NCBI GenBank assembly: GCA_001626655.1
Contig: LUOC01000222.1
Span: 1-6,378 of the forward strand
Origin: Fidelibacterota bacterium REDSEA-S14_B6
GTDB lineage: Bacteria > Fidelibacterota > Marinisomatia > Marinisomatales > S15-B10
Length of the DNA: 6,378 bases
Direction of reading: 5' to 3'
The position numbers and the translations under genes are program-made. The notes below the pieces were generated by a model. That model had not been told where the DNA came from. It worked only from the letters and a program-made list of their open reading frames with translations, and ran no database searches. Below are positions 1-6,378 of the stretch, one piece after another (the stretch's first letter is position 1; each line of letters starts with the position of its first letter).

Positions 1-2857
1 GTTTAATCCACTTGAGGTGATCGGTGGTCTTCCGAGCCGGCAGGGATCTCAGCCACGACCAGTCCAACACATCATCCCGGCCGCTCACAGTAAAGTAGCC
101 GATCCTGAAACTGGTGACATTCTGGAAGAAGTGACTCCCGAAGGAAGGGTCGATCGGCTTCCCCTCCAGACCGACTTCCACAATCACCCTCGCTCGGGAT
201 ATCTGATTCCACCTCACCGGAATCCCAAGCCACGGATCGGCGCTGCCCCATCGTCCGGGGCCGATCAAGATTGAACTGACGTTTCCCATCTGCCGGTTCA
301 TCCGACCGATCTCTTCAGCAACTTTAACCGAATCAGAAAAATCGAAACCGTCCGGCTCGACCATGATGATGTCCTGAATCGTGTTCATGTAGCCGTTTCC
401 GAGAGCGAAATTGCTGGAGCAGACCACGTCCCCTTCGAGGGACGCTTTTACGTCAACGGACCGGTCAAAGGTATCGCTCGGCATGGGTCGAATCTGGAGA
501 AGACTGAATTCTGACGGCTCGTCTGGATTATCGGAAAAGTTGCAGGCGAACTCCACCTCGACGGCACATCCCATCGCCTCCTGGCTCAGCCGCAGAACCT
601 CTTCAATCAGTTCCGGCAGGGGAAACTGTGCTGACTTCAGCAGCCGAGCGAAGGTGACCACTCTCGGTCCATCGTAGTTGAGTGAATCGCGGACAATGCC
701 GTCCGGAGCCGCCACCACGCTTGCAACGTGCCTGAGAACGCCGTCTTCCTCCGCCACAGAGAGCCGTTCCCTCACAAGGTTCCCTTCCTCGCCTGAACTG
801 AGCAGGTCGTGTTCTCCGGTAAGAGAAAGGGCGTAGAACCGGTTTTGGCTGTTTTCCAGCATCGCCTCCGGGGAATAGAACTGGGGAGCAAGGCGGGGAT
901 ATTTCGGTGAAATGCGGAGAGACCTTCCCCCTTCAGCAATTGTCCGCCCGAGACCGAGGGCGAGGTACGACGCCCCCTCATCCCGCTCCATGTAAGAGAT
1001 GGGATAATAGTTGATACTTTGAGCAACGCCGCTGAAGGTGGGGTAAAATCGCGGGCCGTGCCGCTTCCCGACGATCTCCTGTATTATCACGCCCATCCGC
1101 TCATCCTCCAGACGATGACCGCTGGTCGCCGTAGCCGACTTCACCTCCACCGTAAACATGGAGGCGTAAACGAGCCGGATGGCATCCGCCGCCTGGACGA
1201 CGCGGGTCTTCAGAGAGCGGTCGCGGTTGGGCAGCATGTACGTCGCATAGAGCCCCGCCAGTGACTGATACTGCATATCCTCGAACAGTCCAGAGGAACG
1301 AATCGCCACAGGACTCTTCATCTCTTTCAGGTATGCCTTGAGAAACTTCATGAGTGCATCAGGAAGAGGCGACGAGAGAAACTTTTTCGCCAGTCTCCGG
1401 GGACTCTTGGATTTGACGGCGGGCCCCCAAAGTTGATTCTCCTCCATGAACGTCTCAAACTGATCAGTCCCGATGATGGTAATCTTGATGTCGGGGAACT
1501 TTTCTTTCAGCCCATTGGTCTTGATAAGCGACTGAGCAAAAGCGAGACCTCGCGCTTTCCCTCCGAGGGACCCCCGGCCGAACCGAACAAAATTGGCGCT
1601 CCCGTCAATACCGCCGCCACGATACTGAATCACCCTGCCGTGGACCCTCGCCTCCCGTGTTGTCCCCACAGCATCGATCAGATATTGCCTCAACGCCTCC
1701 ACGTTTTCGAAATCAGAGAGGCTGACTTTTCTCACCTTGGAGGCGATCCAGAGCTCTCCTCTGGCGGCGAGCCAGTTGGAAAAATGGTTGCTCCCGGCGT
1801 GGTAAGCGATGGACTTGGCCGGGACCTCCGAAAGCGCCTTTTCCAACTCCTTGAGCGTGGCGGCGCTGGCAACCACCTTGCCTCCGGGTAGCCGAAAAAC
1901 GAAATCTCCAAAACCAAAATTCGCCACAATGAAATCGGACATATCATTCAGAAAAGTGGGCGACTCCTTATAGAGAAATCGGGCATCGAGACGTTTCGCC
2001 CGCTTCTCTCCCGCCGGCTTGGTGCTCTGAAGAAGGAGCGGCATGGCGCTCTCACGGTTCCTTATCCACCGACCGAGTTTGAAGCCTGCGGAAATGTCTC
2101 GCTTGCCGTTCTTTGGAAATCGGATGTCGGAAATCACGCCCAGCAGATTGTCGCCGCACATCTTGATCATCTCGACCGCCTCTTCATAATTCGAGGCGAG
2201 GAGAATCTTGGGTCTTGCCCTGAGCCGTAGAATCCGGTGCGTATCGTTCAGACTCTCATCCATGAGACGGGAGGTGTGGTGCACCACCTGACGGTAGATT
2301 CGCGGAAGGATGATAGAGTAAAACCGCGGACTGTCTTCCACCACAACGATGGCGCGAATATCCCCGGTCTCCATGTCCCGCTCCACATTTTTCCTGTCCT
2401 CCACATACTTGATAATAACAGGCAGCACATTGGCGTCACCGCTCCAGACAAACACCTTGTCGATGGCGCTTCCCCTCAAGAGGTTCCTCATCCGTTTCAG
2501 TTCGGATGTATCGAAGACAAGCAGAATCACCGGAAGTTCAGGGCGGTCCTTTTTCACCCTTTTCCCAAAGGTGATGGGATCTAAGTCGGAGATTCTCAGC
2601 ATGGTGAGAATGAGGTCAAAGTTCCTCTCCTCCAGCATTTGCATCGCTTCGGCGGCGGTAGAGGCGCGCCACACCCTCGGTGCATAGCTGAGATTCATGC
2701 CGAGATATTCCGTCAGAATCTGTTCCGTGAGGCGGCCGTCTTCCTCAAGGATGTAGGCGTCATATGGCGAGGCCACGAGCAATATTTCGTGAACTCGATG
2801 GAGCATCAAGTCATGATAATTCCATCGGTGCGAGGTGACTGCTTCAGACTGAGTCAT
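1..2857 (-). CDS. Tandem receiver-like + PEP/pyruvate-binding (ATP-grasp) domain protein, 3' end cut off by the window edge
   Basis: The frame is open for 952 codons from ATG 2857-2855 to the left edge, with no stop. Seen: residues ~24-155 form a receiver-like fold (ILLVASPYDAY, FDLILTMLRISD) whose phospho-acceptor position is Met86. Residues ~168-312 form a second receiver with E174/D175, D244 (ISDIRFP), S278/T279 and K297. Residues ~425-795 match the PEP/pyruvate-binding ATP-grasp domain: GSLGGKARGLA (429-439), VAIRSSGLFED (517-527), GVIIQEIVG (589-597), FSGVA (608-612), ALGLGRT (633-639) and the closing LQIRPMP (787-793). A C-terminal region with GPGRWGSADPWLG (866-878) follows. Known: full PEP synthases and PPDKs add a phosphohistidine swivel and a PEP-binding barrel. 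Neither is visible, so a true PEP synthase role is unlikely and the substrate is unknown. The protein is probably cytoplasmic, as no signal peptide or membrane segment is seen. The start is not marked by a Shine-Dalgarno; Met18 (2806) is an alternative. Family and frame are well supported; function is not. Confidence 0.9.
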   Translation of the reverse strand, partial: MTQSEAVTSHRWNYHDLMLHRVHEILLVASPYDAYILEEDGRLTEQILTEYLGMNLSYAPRVWRASTAAEAMQMLEERNFDLILTMLRISDLDPITFGKRVKKDRPELPVILLVFDTSELKRMRNLLRGSAIDKVFVWSGDANVLPVIIKYVEDRKNVERDMETGDIRAIVVVEDSPRFYSIILPRIYRQVVHHTSRLMDESLNDTHRILRLRARPKILLASNYEEAVEMIKMCGDNLLGVISDIRFPKNGKRDISAGFKLGRWIRNRESAMPLLLQSTKPAGEKRAKRLDARFLYKESPTFLNDMSDFIVANFGFGDFVFRLPGGKVVASAATLKELEKALSEVPAKSIAYHAGSNHFSNWLAARGELWIASKVRKVSLSDFENVEALRQYLIDAVGTTREARVHGRVIQYRGGGIDGSANFVRFGRGSLGGKARGLAFAQSLIKTNGLKEKFPDIKITIIGTDQFETFMEENQLWGPAVKSKSPRRLAKKFLSSPLPDALMKFLKAYLKEMKSPVAIRSSGLFEDMQYQSLAGLYATYMLPNRDRSLKTRVVQAADAIRLVYASMFTVEVKSATATSGHRLEDERMGVIIQEIVGKRHGPRFYPTFSGVAQSINYYPISYMERDEGASYLALGLGRTIAEGGRSLRISPKYPRLAPQFYSPEAMLENSQNRFYALSLTGEHDLLSSGEEGNLVRERLSVAEEDGVLRHVASVVAAPDGIVRDSLNYDGPRVVTFARLLKSAQFPLPELIEEVLRLSQEAMGCAVEVEFACNFSDNPDEPSEFSLLQIRPMPSDTFDRSVDVKASLEGDVVCSSNFALGNGYMNTIQDIIMVEPDGFDFSDSVKVAEEIGRMNRQMGNVSSILIGPGRWGSADPWLGIPVRWNQISRARVIVEVGLEGKPIDPSFGSHFFQNVTSFRIGYFTVSGRDDVLDWSWLRSLPARKTTDHLKWIK

Positions 2858-2919
2858 CAGCCATAATTACACAGGAAACGAAAAAGATACAAACAGAGAT
2901 TGACAGGGCCGACTCAGTC
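2847..2919. repeat. 9-bp inverted repeat bracketing the smc stop and the downstream start
   Basis: GACTGAGTC at 2847-2855 and GACTCAGTC at 2911-2919 are exact reverse complements. One arm covers the TGA of smc and the other begins in the start codon of the downstream gene. Each arm is itself a near-palindrome (GACT-N-AGTC), and their centres lie 64 bp apart, close to six helical turns. Both arms lie mostly in coding sequence, so coincidence is a real possibility; a role as a paired operator is inference only. Confidence 0.35.
2858..2913 (-). promoter_or_regulatory. 56-bp intergenic spacer between smc and the receiver/ATP-grasp gene; possible weak promoter
   Basis: No hairpin followed by a T-run is visible after the smc stop, so read-through into the next gene is plausible. 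Read on the minus strand, the spacer holds TTTG (2893-2890), then 20 bases, then TAATTATG (2869-2862), close to the Bacteroidota-type TTTG...TAnnTTTG pattern. Overlapping it, TATCTTTT (2889-2882) also resembles a TAnnTTTG -7 element. Either would place transcription start at or just before the ATG at 2857. There is no AGGAGG-like ribosome binding site. An ATG at 2864 in another frame stops after six codons. The promoter assignment is a guess from short matches in T-rich sequence. Confidence 0.2.
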
Positions 2920-4890
2920 CAGTTGGACGGAGACGATCTTGGAGACGCCCGACTGGGCCATGGTTACACCGTAAAGGTACCTTGCCGCTTCCATGGTCAG
3001 TTTGTTGTGCGTCACTATGATGAACTGTGTCTGCTCCGAAAACTTTGCAAGCACGCGCGTGAACTTTGCAATGTTGTTGTCATCCAGCGGAGCGTCAACT
3101 TCGTCGAGAATACAGAACGGACTCGGCTTCACCAAATAGATGGCAAAGAGGAGCGAAATTGCCGTGAGCGCTTTCTCACCGGAGGAGAGCATCCTCAAGT
3201 TTCTCGTGTGCTTCCCCGGAGGCTTGGCAAGGATAGTAATGTCCGCCTCTAGGGGATCGTCATCGCGTCTCAATTCGAGATCGCACTCGCCTCCCTCGAA
3301 AAACATGGTGAACGTCTTCTTGAAATTTTCCCGAATTTTCTCAAAAGTTTCGAGGAACTGCGTCCGCGCCGCGGTGTCGATTCTTGTCATGGTCTCGAGG
3401 AGCCGCTGTTCCGATTCCAATAGATCGTTCTGCTGGCGCCGGAGAAAACCGAGCCGGCTGTTCTCTTCTTCAAACTCGTCCTTCACCGCCATGTTGATGG
3501 GACCGATCCGTTCGATGCTTCGCTCAATCCTGTCAATCTCCAGCGCGAGATCGCTCTCCGATGCTTCACTCTCCGCCACCTCCGGGACAGAGGAACCGTA
3601 CTTCTCTGATATCCGTTCTTCGATACGCCTCAGTTCCCCTTCGTAGTCTGCGATCCTCAGTTCAATCCGTTTCATCTCTTCGGCCTGCTGCTCGCGCCTC
3701 CGCTGTTCTTCCCTGATCTGACGCTCGGCGTCTTCGATCTGGCGGTAGGTCTCACGGAACGCATCATCCTTCAGATTCTTCATGGAGAGAGATTTTTTCA
3801 GCTTCGCCGACAGTACTTCGTTTTTCTTTTCAGCCTCCGATTTTCCAGACTTCATCTCCTCGATTTGAGTCCGAAGTGAGGCGATCTCTTCCAATATAGC
3901 TTCGGCCCGTTCATCAATGTCGGTTATCGCCTCCTTGGATGCTTTCACTCTGAACTGAATATTCTCCTGCTTGCTCTCGAGAGAGACGAGCTGAACGCGG
4001 TGATCCTGAAGCTCCTGACTCCTCGAATCCCGTTCACCTCTTGCCTTCTCGAGCGATCCCTTCGCTTCGCTCATTTTGGAGCGGAAAGTGGTCAACTGTT
4101 CTTCCTGCTTTTTCAGCATAGGGATGAGATTGTCAAGACTCTTCTGGAAGTTAAGCAGATCGGAGCGCACTGAAACAATCTCGTGAGTGGTCGCCTGCTG
4201 AAGCTCAAAGTTCTGTGAGATGGCGAACTCGATCCTGTTGATCTCATTCTCCGTCTTGATCAGTCTGTCCATCGAGTCCCTCAGGGCCGAGGAGAGAGCG
4301 TCGTGCTTTTCTTCCGCTTCTTCCAGCGCATCGCCGGCGCTGTCGATGGATCGCTTCACCTTCTCGCTTTTTGTCACAAGGTCGCTGATCTCTGTGTCAA
4401 GCGATTCTATCTTTTCTTTCCGTCCGAGAACTCCCGTCTCATCGCCGCTCTCTCGGGACATGATCAGTCCTGAGTCGGCGTAGAAGTTGCCTTCAAGATC
4501 GACCACGTTTATGGCGCTCCCATCCTCAGAGACGCATTTCCGAGCCTCATTACTGTCCTTAACGACAGATATGCCCTTCAGGAAAAAATCGACGATCGGC
4601 TGGTACCGGCTTTCACACGACACCACAGAGGCCGCTTCAACGCCCATGAGGACGGCGGCGTCTGAGCGGGCCGGCGCGGGAATGGCATCCATAGGGATAA
4701 CCCATACCCTTCCGAGATTCTCTCCAGAGAGCCGGCCGACGAGCTCTAACGCTTCGTCTTTTGTCTGACAGACAAGACTTCGAGAAACAGGGCCGAGGGC
4801 CGCCTCGATCGCAGGACGATAGTCCGCCTTCACCTCAAGTAGATCGGCCACCGTCCCGAGAATAGAACCGAACTCATCTCGATGGTCACT
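2914..4890 (-). CDS. smc: SMC chromosome-condensation protein, C-terminal part (hinge, coiled coil, C-terminal ATPase half), separated by a frame change
   Basis: Together with the part upstream this makes one SMC protein, the DNA-loop-extruding ATPase that acts with ScpA/ScpB on the nucleoid. The frame is open from just after TGA 4893-4891; the first start-like codon is GTG 4851, with no ribosome binding site, so independent translation is doubtful. Seen, numbering from GTG 4851: the hinge covers about the first 145 residues (ADLLEVKADYRPAIEAALG at 2-20, LGRKEKIESLD at 142-152). A long Glu/Lys/Arg-rich coiled coil runs to ~495. The C-terminal ATPase half follows: signature LSSGEKALTAI (555-565), Walker B FCILDEVDAPLDD (579-591), switch His in IVTHNK (612-617), and the family tail YGVTMAQSGVSK ending in VSVQLD. 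Homology continues upstream of the GTG as HRDEFGSILGTV, showing that this is the downstream half of a broken frame and not a separate gene. The signature reads LSSGE instead of the usual LSGGE. The stop is TGA 2916-2914, 56 bp before the next gene. Confidence 0.93.
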   Translation of the reverse strand, partial: SDHRDEFGSILGTVADLLEVKADYRPAIEAALGPVSRSLVCQTKDEALELVGRLSGENLGRVWVIPMDAIPAPARSDAAVLMGVEAASVVSCESRYQPIVDFFLKGISVVKDSNEARKCVSEDGSAINVVDLEGNFYADSGLIMSRESGDETGVLGRKEKIESLDTEISDLVTKSEKVKRSIDSAGDALEEAEEKHDALSSALRDSMDRLIKTENEINRIEFAISQNFELQQATTHEIVSVRSDLLNFQKSLDNLIPMLKKQEEQLTTFRSKMSEAKGSLEKARGERDSRSQELQDHRVQLVSLESKQENIQFRVKASKEAITDIDERAEAILEEIASLRTQIEEMKSGKSEAEKKNEVLSAKLKKSLSMKNLKDDAFRETYRQIEDAERQIREEQRRREQQAEEMKRIELRIADYEGELRRIEERISEKYGSSVPEVAESEASESDLALEIDRIERSIERIGPINMAVKDEFEEENSRLGFLRRQQNDLLESEQRLLETMTRIDTAARTQFLETFEKIRENFKKTFTMFFEGGECDLELRRDDDPLEADITILAKPPGKHTRNLRMLSSGEKALTAISLLFAIYLVKPSPFCILDEVDAPLDDNNIAKFTRVLAKFSEQTQFIIVTHNKLTMEAARYLYGVTMAQSGVSKIVSVQLD

Positions 4891-4893
4891 TCA
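4830..4893 (-). other. smc: Frame change (with probable small deletion) in smc at the coiled-coil/hinge boundary
   Basis: Upstream the SMC frame has codon starts at positions equal to 2 modulo 3 and stops at TGA 4832-4830. Downstream the SMC frame has codon starts at 0 modulo 3 and is closed on its upstream side by TGA 4893-4891. SMC-like sequence is recognisable in the first frame up to QLQFYRE(V) and in the second from about HRDEFGSILGTV, so the join lies near 4885-4892. SMC proteins normally carry a further stretch of about 15 residues here, including a G-aromatic...GV motif, before the hinge; it is absent. The simplest reading is a loss of 3n+1 bases (around 40). No slippery heptamer is seen in the overlap, so a programmed -1 shift is not supported. 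A sequencing or assembly error and a real mutation cannot be told apart here. Confidence 0.8.
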
Positions 4894-6378
4894 CGATAGA
4901 ACTGCAGCTGCGATTCAACCGTTTCCACCCGGTTGAGGAGGCGATGGTATTCCAGAGTGGTTTCATGCTTTTCCGTGCGAAGTCTTGTAATCTCTGCCTC
5001 CACTTCATCGAGAGCGCGTTTCTTCTCGGCCACGTCAGACTCGGAAGATTTTCTCTGTTTAATGAGCAGCTTTTGCTCGCCCTTGAGCTTTCCGTTCTGG
5101 GAGTCGTGCTCATCTGATCGTTTTTCCAGGTCCTTCAGATGGTCTGATTTTTCATCCACTGTCTCTGCCGTCCGTTCCCTGAGGGATCGCGTATCGTTAA
5201 GCTTTTTCAACTGCTCCAACTCTTCAGACGCCAGTGAGTCCACACGTTTTCTCGCCTCGGTGTAGGCCGCCTCACTCTGTTCAAAAAGCGCCTTAAGCGA
5301 TTCATACTCCTCGGTAACAGTTCCAATTTTCGGGCTGAGTCCGGCGGCTTCTGCATCAAGCTCTTCAATCTTCTGGTGATGAGCTTCTTTCTTCCTCTCC
5401 CCTTCAGACCTCTCGGCGCCGAGGCGCTCGATAGTCTGCTCCGCCCCGCGCTCCTGCTCCGACAGCACAAGTATCCGGTTGCTGCTCAACTGACGCTCCT
5501 CAGAGAATGAGTCAATTTCGTTCTGAATCTTTTCGAGCTCACTCCGCTGCTCTTCGTAGGTTGAGCGGAGTTCAACGAGCACCTCTTCACGCCCCTTTTC
5601 CTGATCCAGTTTCGTACTTCTCTGACTGGCAAACGAGCCGATCTCTTTTCGCAATGGATCGAGTTCTTTCAGGATTTTGATGCGTTTCAGCGCCGCCAGC
5701 GCGATCTCTTGATCTTTCAGTTTTTCCACCAGCAGAGCGTGGCGCTTATACCGTTTCATCTGGAGCTGAAGTCCATGTACTTTCTTTTCAACCTCGGTGA
5801 TGATGTCGCTCACACGGTCGAGGTCGCCCTTCGTCGATTCCAGTTTCAGCAGGGTCGATCGCCGTTGGTGGCGGTACTTGTTGATGCCGGCGGCCTCCTC
5901 AAACATTCGTCGGCGATCATCGGCGTTCTCGCTGAGAATGTCCTCGATCATCTTCAGTTCGATGACGGAGTAGGCGTCGGCGCCCATGCCGGTATCCACG
6001 AACAGGTTGTGGATGTCCTTTAGACGGCAGGAAGTCCGGTTGATCATGTATTCGCTCTCGCCGTTGCGGAAAACCCTTCGAGTGATCTCCACATCGTTAT
6101 ACTCCACCGGAAGCATGCCACGATTGTTGTGAACCGTGAGTGACACCTCGCAGACGCCCAGCGGTTTCTTGGCGTCCGAGCCGTTGAAAATGATGTCGTC
6201 GAGACGGGCCGATCTCAGCATTCTTGTCTTCTGCTCTCCAAGCACCCACCGGACGGCATCGACGATATTCGTTTTTCCGCATCCGTTTGGACCGACCACC
6301 GCCGTGACCCCTTCGCCAAAGGCGAGCCGTTCCTTGTTGGCAAAGGACTTAAAACCGTGAAGCGCCAGTTCGGATATA
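4830..6378 (-). CDS. smc: SMC chromosome-condensation protein, N-terminal part (ATPase half and first coiled coil), 5' end just outside the window, 3' end frameshifted
   Basis: The in-window frame starts at 6377 (ISELALHGFKSFANKERLAF...), well before the GTG at 6299 that would otherwise look like a start. Aligned with known SMC N-termini, only about two residues (Met plus one, perhaps MY) are missing, which puts the Walker A lysine at about residue 37 as in the family. Seen: Walker A GPNGCGKTN (6293-6267), AVRWVLGEQKT, LDDIIFNGSD, the conserved DAYSVIELKMIEDILS and RRRMFEEAAGINKYRHQRR, then a long heptad-like coiled coil rich in E, K, R and L up to QLQFYRE (codons ending at 4890). About 20 residues after that point (from VTIEMSS to WPIYLR, TGA 4832-4830) do not look like SMC and are the out-of-frame tail. 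Both parts joined give about 1,150 residues, slightly short for a bacterial SMC (usually ~1,170-1,190). As written, this fragment lacks the hinge and the C-terminal ATPase half, so it could not form a working ATPase head by itself. Confidence 0.93.
   Translation of the reverse strand, partial: ISELALHGFKSFANKERLAFGEGVTAVVGPNGCGKTNIVDAVRWVLGEQKTRMLRSARLDDIIFNGSDAKKPLGVCEVSLTVHNNRGMLPVEYNDVEITRRVFRNGESEYMINRTSCRLKDIHNLFVDTGMGADAYSVIELKMIEDILSENADDRRRMFEEAAGINKYRHQRRSTLLKLESTKGDLDRVSDIITEVEKKVHGLQLQMKRYKRHALLVEKLKDQEIALAALKRIKILKELDPLRKEIGSFASQRSTKLDQEKGREEVLVELRSTYEEQRSELEKIQNEIDSFSEERQLSSNRILVLSEQERGAEQTIERLGAERSEGERKKEAHHQKIEELDAEAAGLSPKIGTVTEEYESLKALFEQSEAAYTEARKRVDSLASEELEQLKKLNDTRSLRERTAETVDEKSDHLKDLEKRSDEHDSQNGKLKGEQKLLIKQRKSSESDVAEKKRALDEVEAEITRLRTEKHETTLEYHRLLNRVETVESQLQFYREVTIEMSSVLFSGRWPIYLR

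Noticed and set aside
1433..1891. Plus-strand open frame of 152 codons
   Set aside because: It lies wholly opposite the receiver/ATP-grasp gene, whose translation shows clear family motifs. Its own product is Pro/Gly-rich with no recognisable motif.
1..2857. Annotation as a bona fide phosphoenolpyruvate synthase (ppsA)
   Set aside because: Only the ATP-grasp domain is shared. The N-terminal receivers and the absence of a visible swivel histidine or PEP barrel argue against PEP synthesis.
2844..2864. Six-codon upstream ORF (ATG at 2864, TGA 2846-2844) overlapping the start of the receiver/ATP-grasp gene
   Set aside because: Too short to support as a gene, with no ribosome binding site; most likely a chance ATG.
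3140..3646. Plus-strand open frame of 168 codons opposite smc
   Set aside because: The product is a Ser/Arg-rich low-complexity shadow of the SMC coiled coil and head; no motif and no ribosome binding site are seen.
4830..4893. Programmed -1 ribosomal frameshift joining the two smc halves
   Set aside because: No slippery heptamer (X XXY YYZ) or clear stimulatory stem is visible in the overlap, and a conserved stretch of the protein also appears to be missing, which a frameshift alone cannot explain.
4830..6299. GTG at 6299 as the start of smc
   Set aside because: The frame is open and SMC-like for 26 more codons up to the right edge, including the conserved GFKSF motif. Starting at 6299 would remove the first strand of the ATPase head.
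1..6378. tRNA, rRNA, CRISPR array, transposon ends or toxin-antitoxin genes
   Set aside because: None was recognised. The window is almost entirely filled by two large protein-coding genes, leaving a single 56-bp gap.

Overview
This window carries two large genes, both read on the minus strand. Together they fill it almost completely, and I see no RNA gene, mobile element, CRISPR array or plus-strand gene. The right half (2914-6378) is smc, the chromosome-condensation ATPase. Its reading frame is broken at the entrance to the hinge domain. The left half (1-2857) is a 952-codon open frame that runs off the left edge. It encodes a protein with two response-regulator receiver-like domains followed by a PEP/pyruvate-binding ATP-grasp domain, a family often labelled 'phosphoenolpyruvate synthase' although it lacks the rest of that enzyme.

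The organism is a bacterium, most likely from the Bacteroidota/Ignavibacteriota/Marinimicrobia neighbourhood (FCB group) or a similar lineage. This rests on the style of the SMC sequence (N-terminus aligning to MYxSxLxxxGFKSF, and FEEAAGINKY), on the receiver + PEP-binding fusion family, and on the absence of obvious Shine-Dalgarno sequences. The lineage call is inference from remembered family resemblance, not from a search.

Layout in transcription order, right to left: smc begins about two codons beyond the right edge (the in-window frame starts at 6377). It runs through the N-terminal ATPase half and the first coiled-coil arm, then hits a frame change plus a probable short deletion near 4885-4892. 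The hinge, return coiled coil and C-terminal ATPase half follow in another frame and end with TGA at 2914-2916. A 56-bp spacer (2858-2913) with no convincing terminator leads into the receiver/ATP-grasp gene, whose ATG is at 2855-2857. That gene continues beyond position 1; by comparison with the family, roughly 30-50 C-terminal residues are missing.

The two genes are co-oriented and close enough to be co-transcribed. Nothing in the sequence links them functionally beyond that. The points most worth a second look are the smc lesion at the hinge entrance and the biochemical role of the ATP-grasp protein. The latter joins a dead and an apparently live receiver to a nucleotide-binding domain without the phosphohistidine partner such enzymes normally need.
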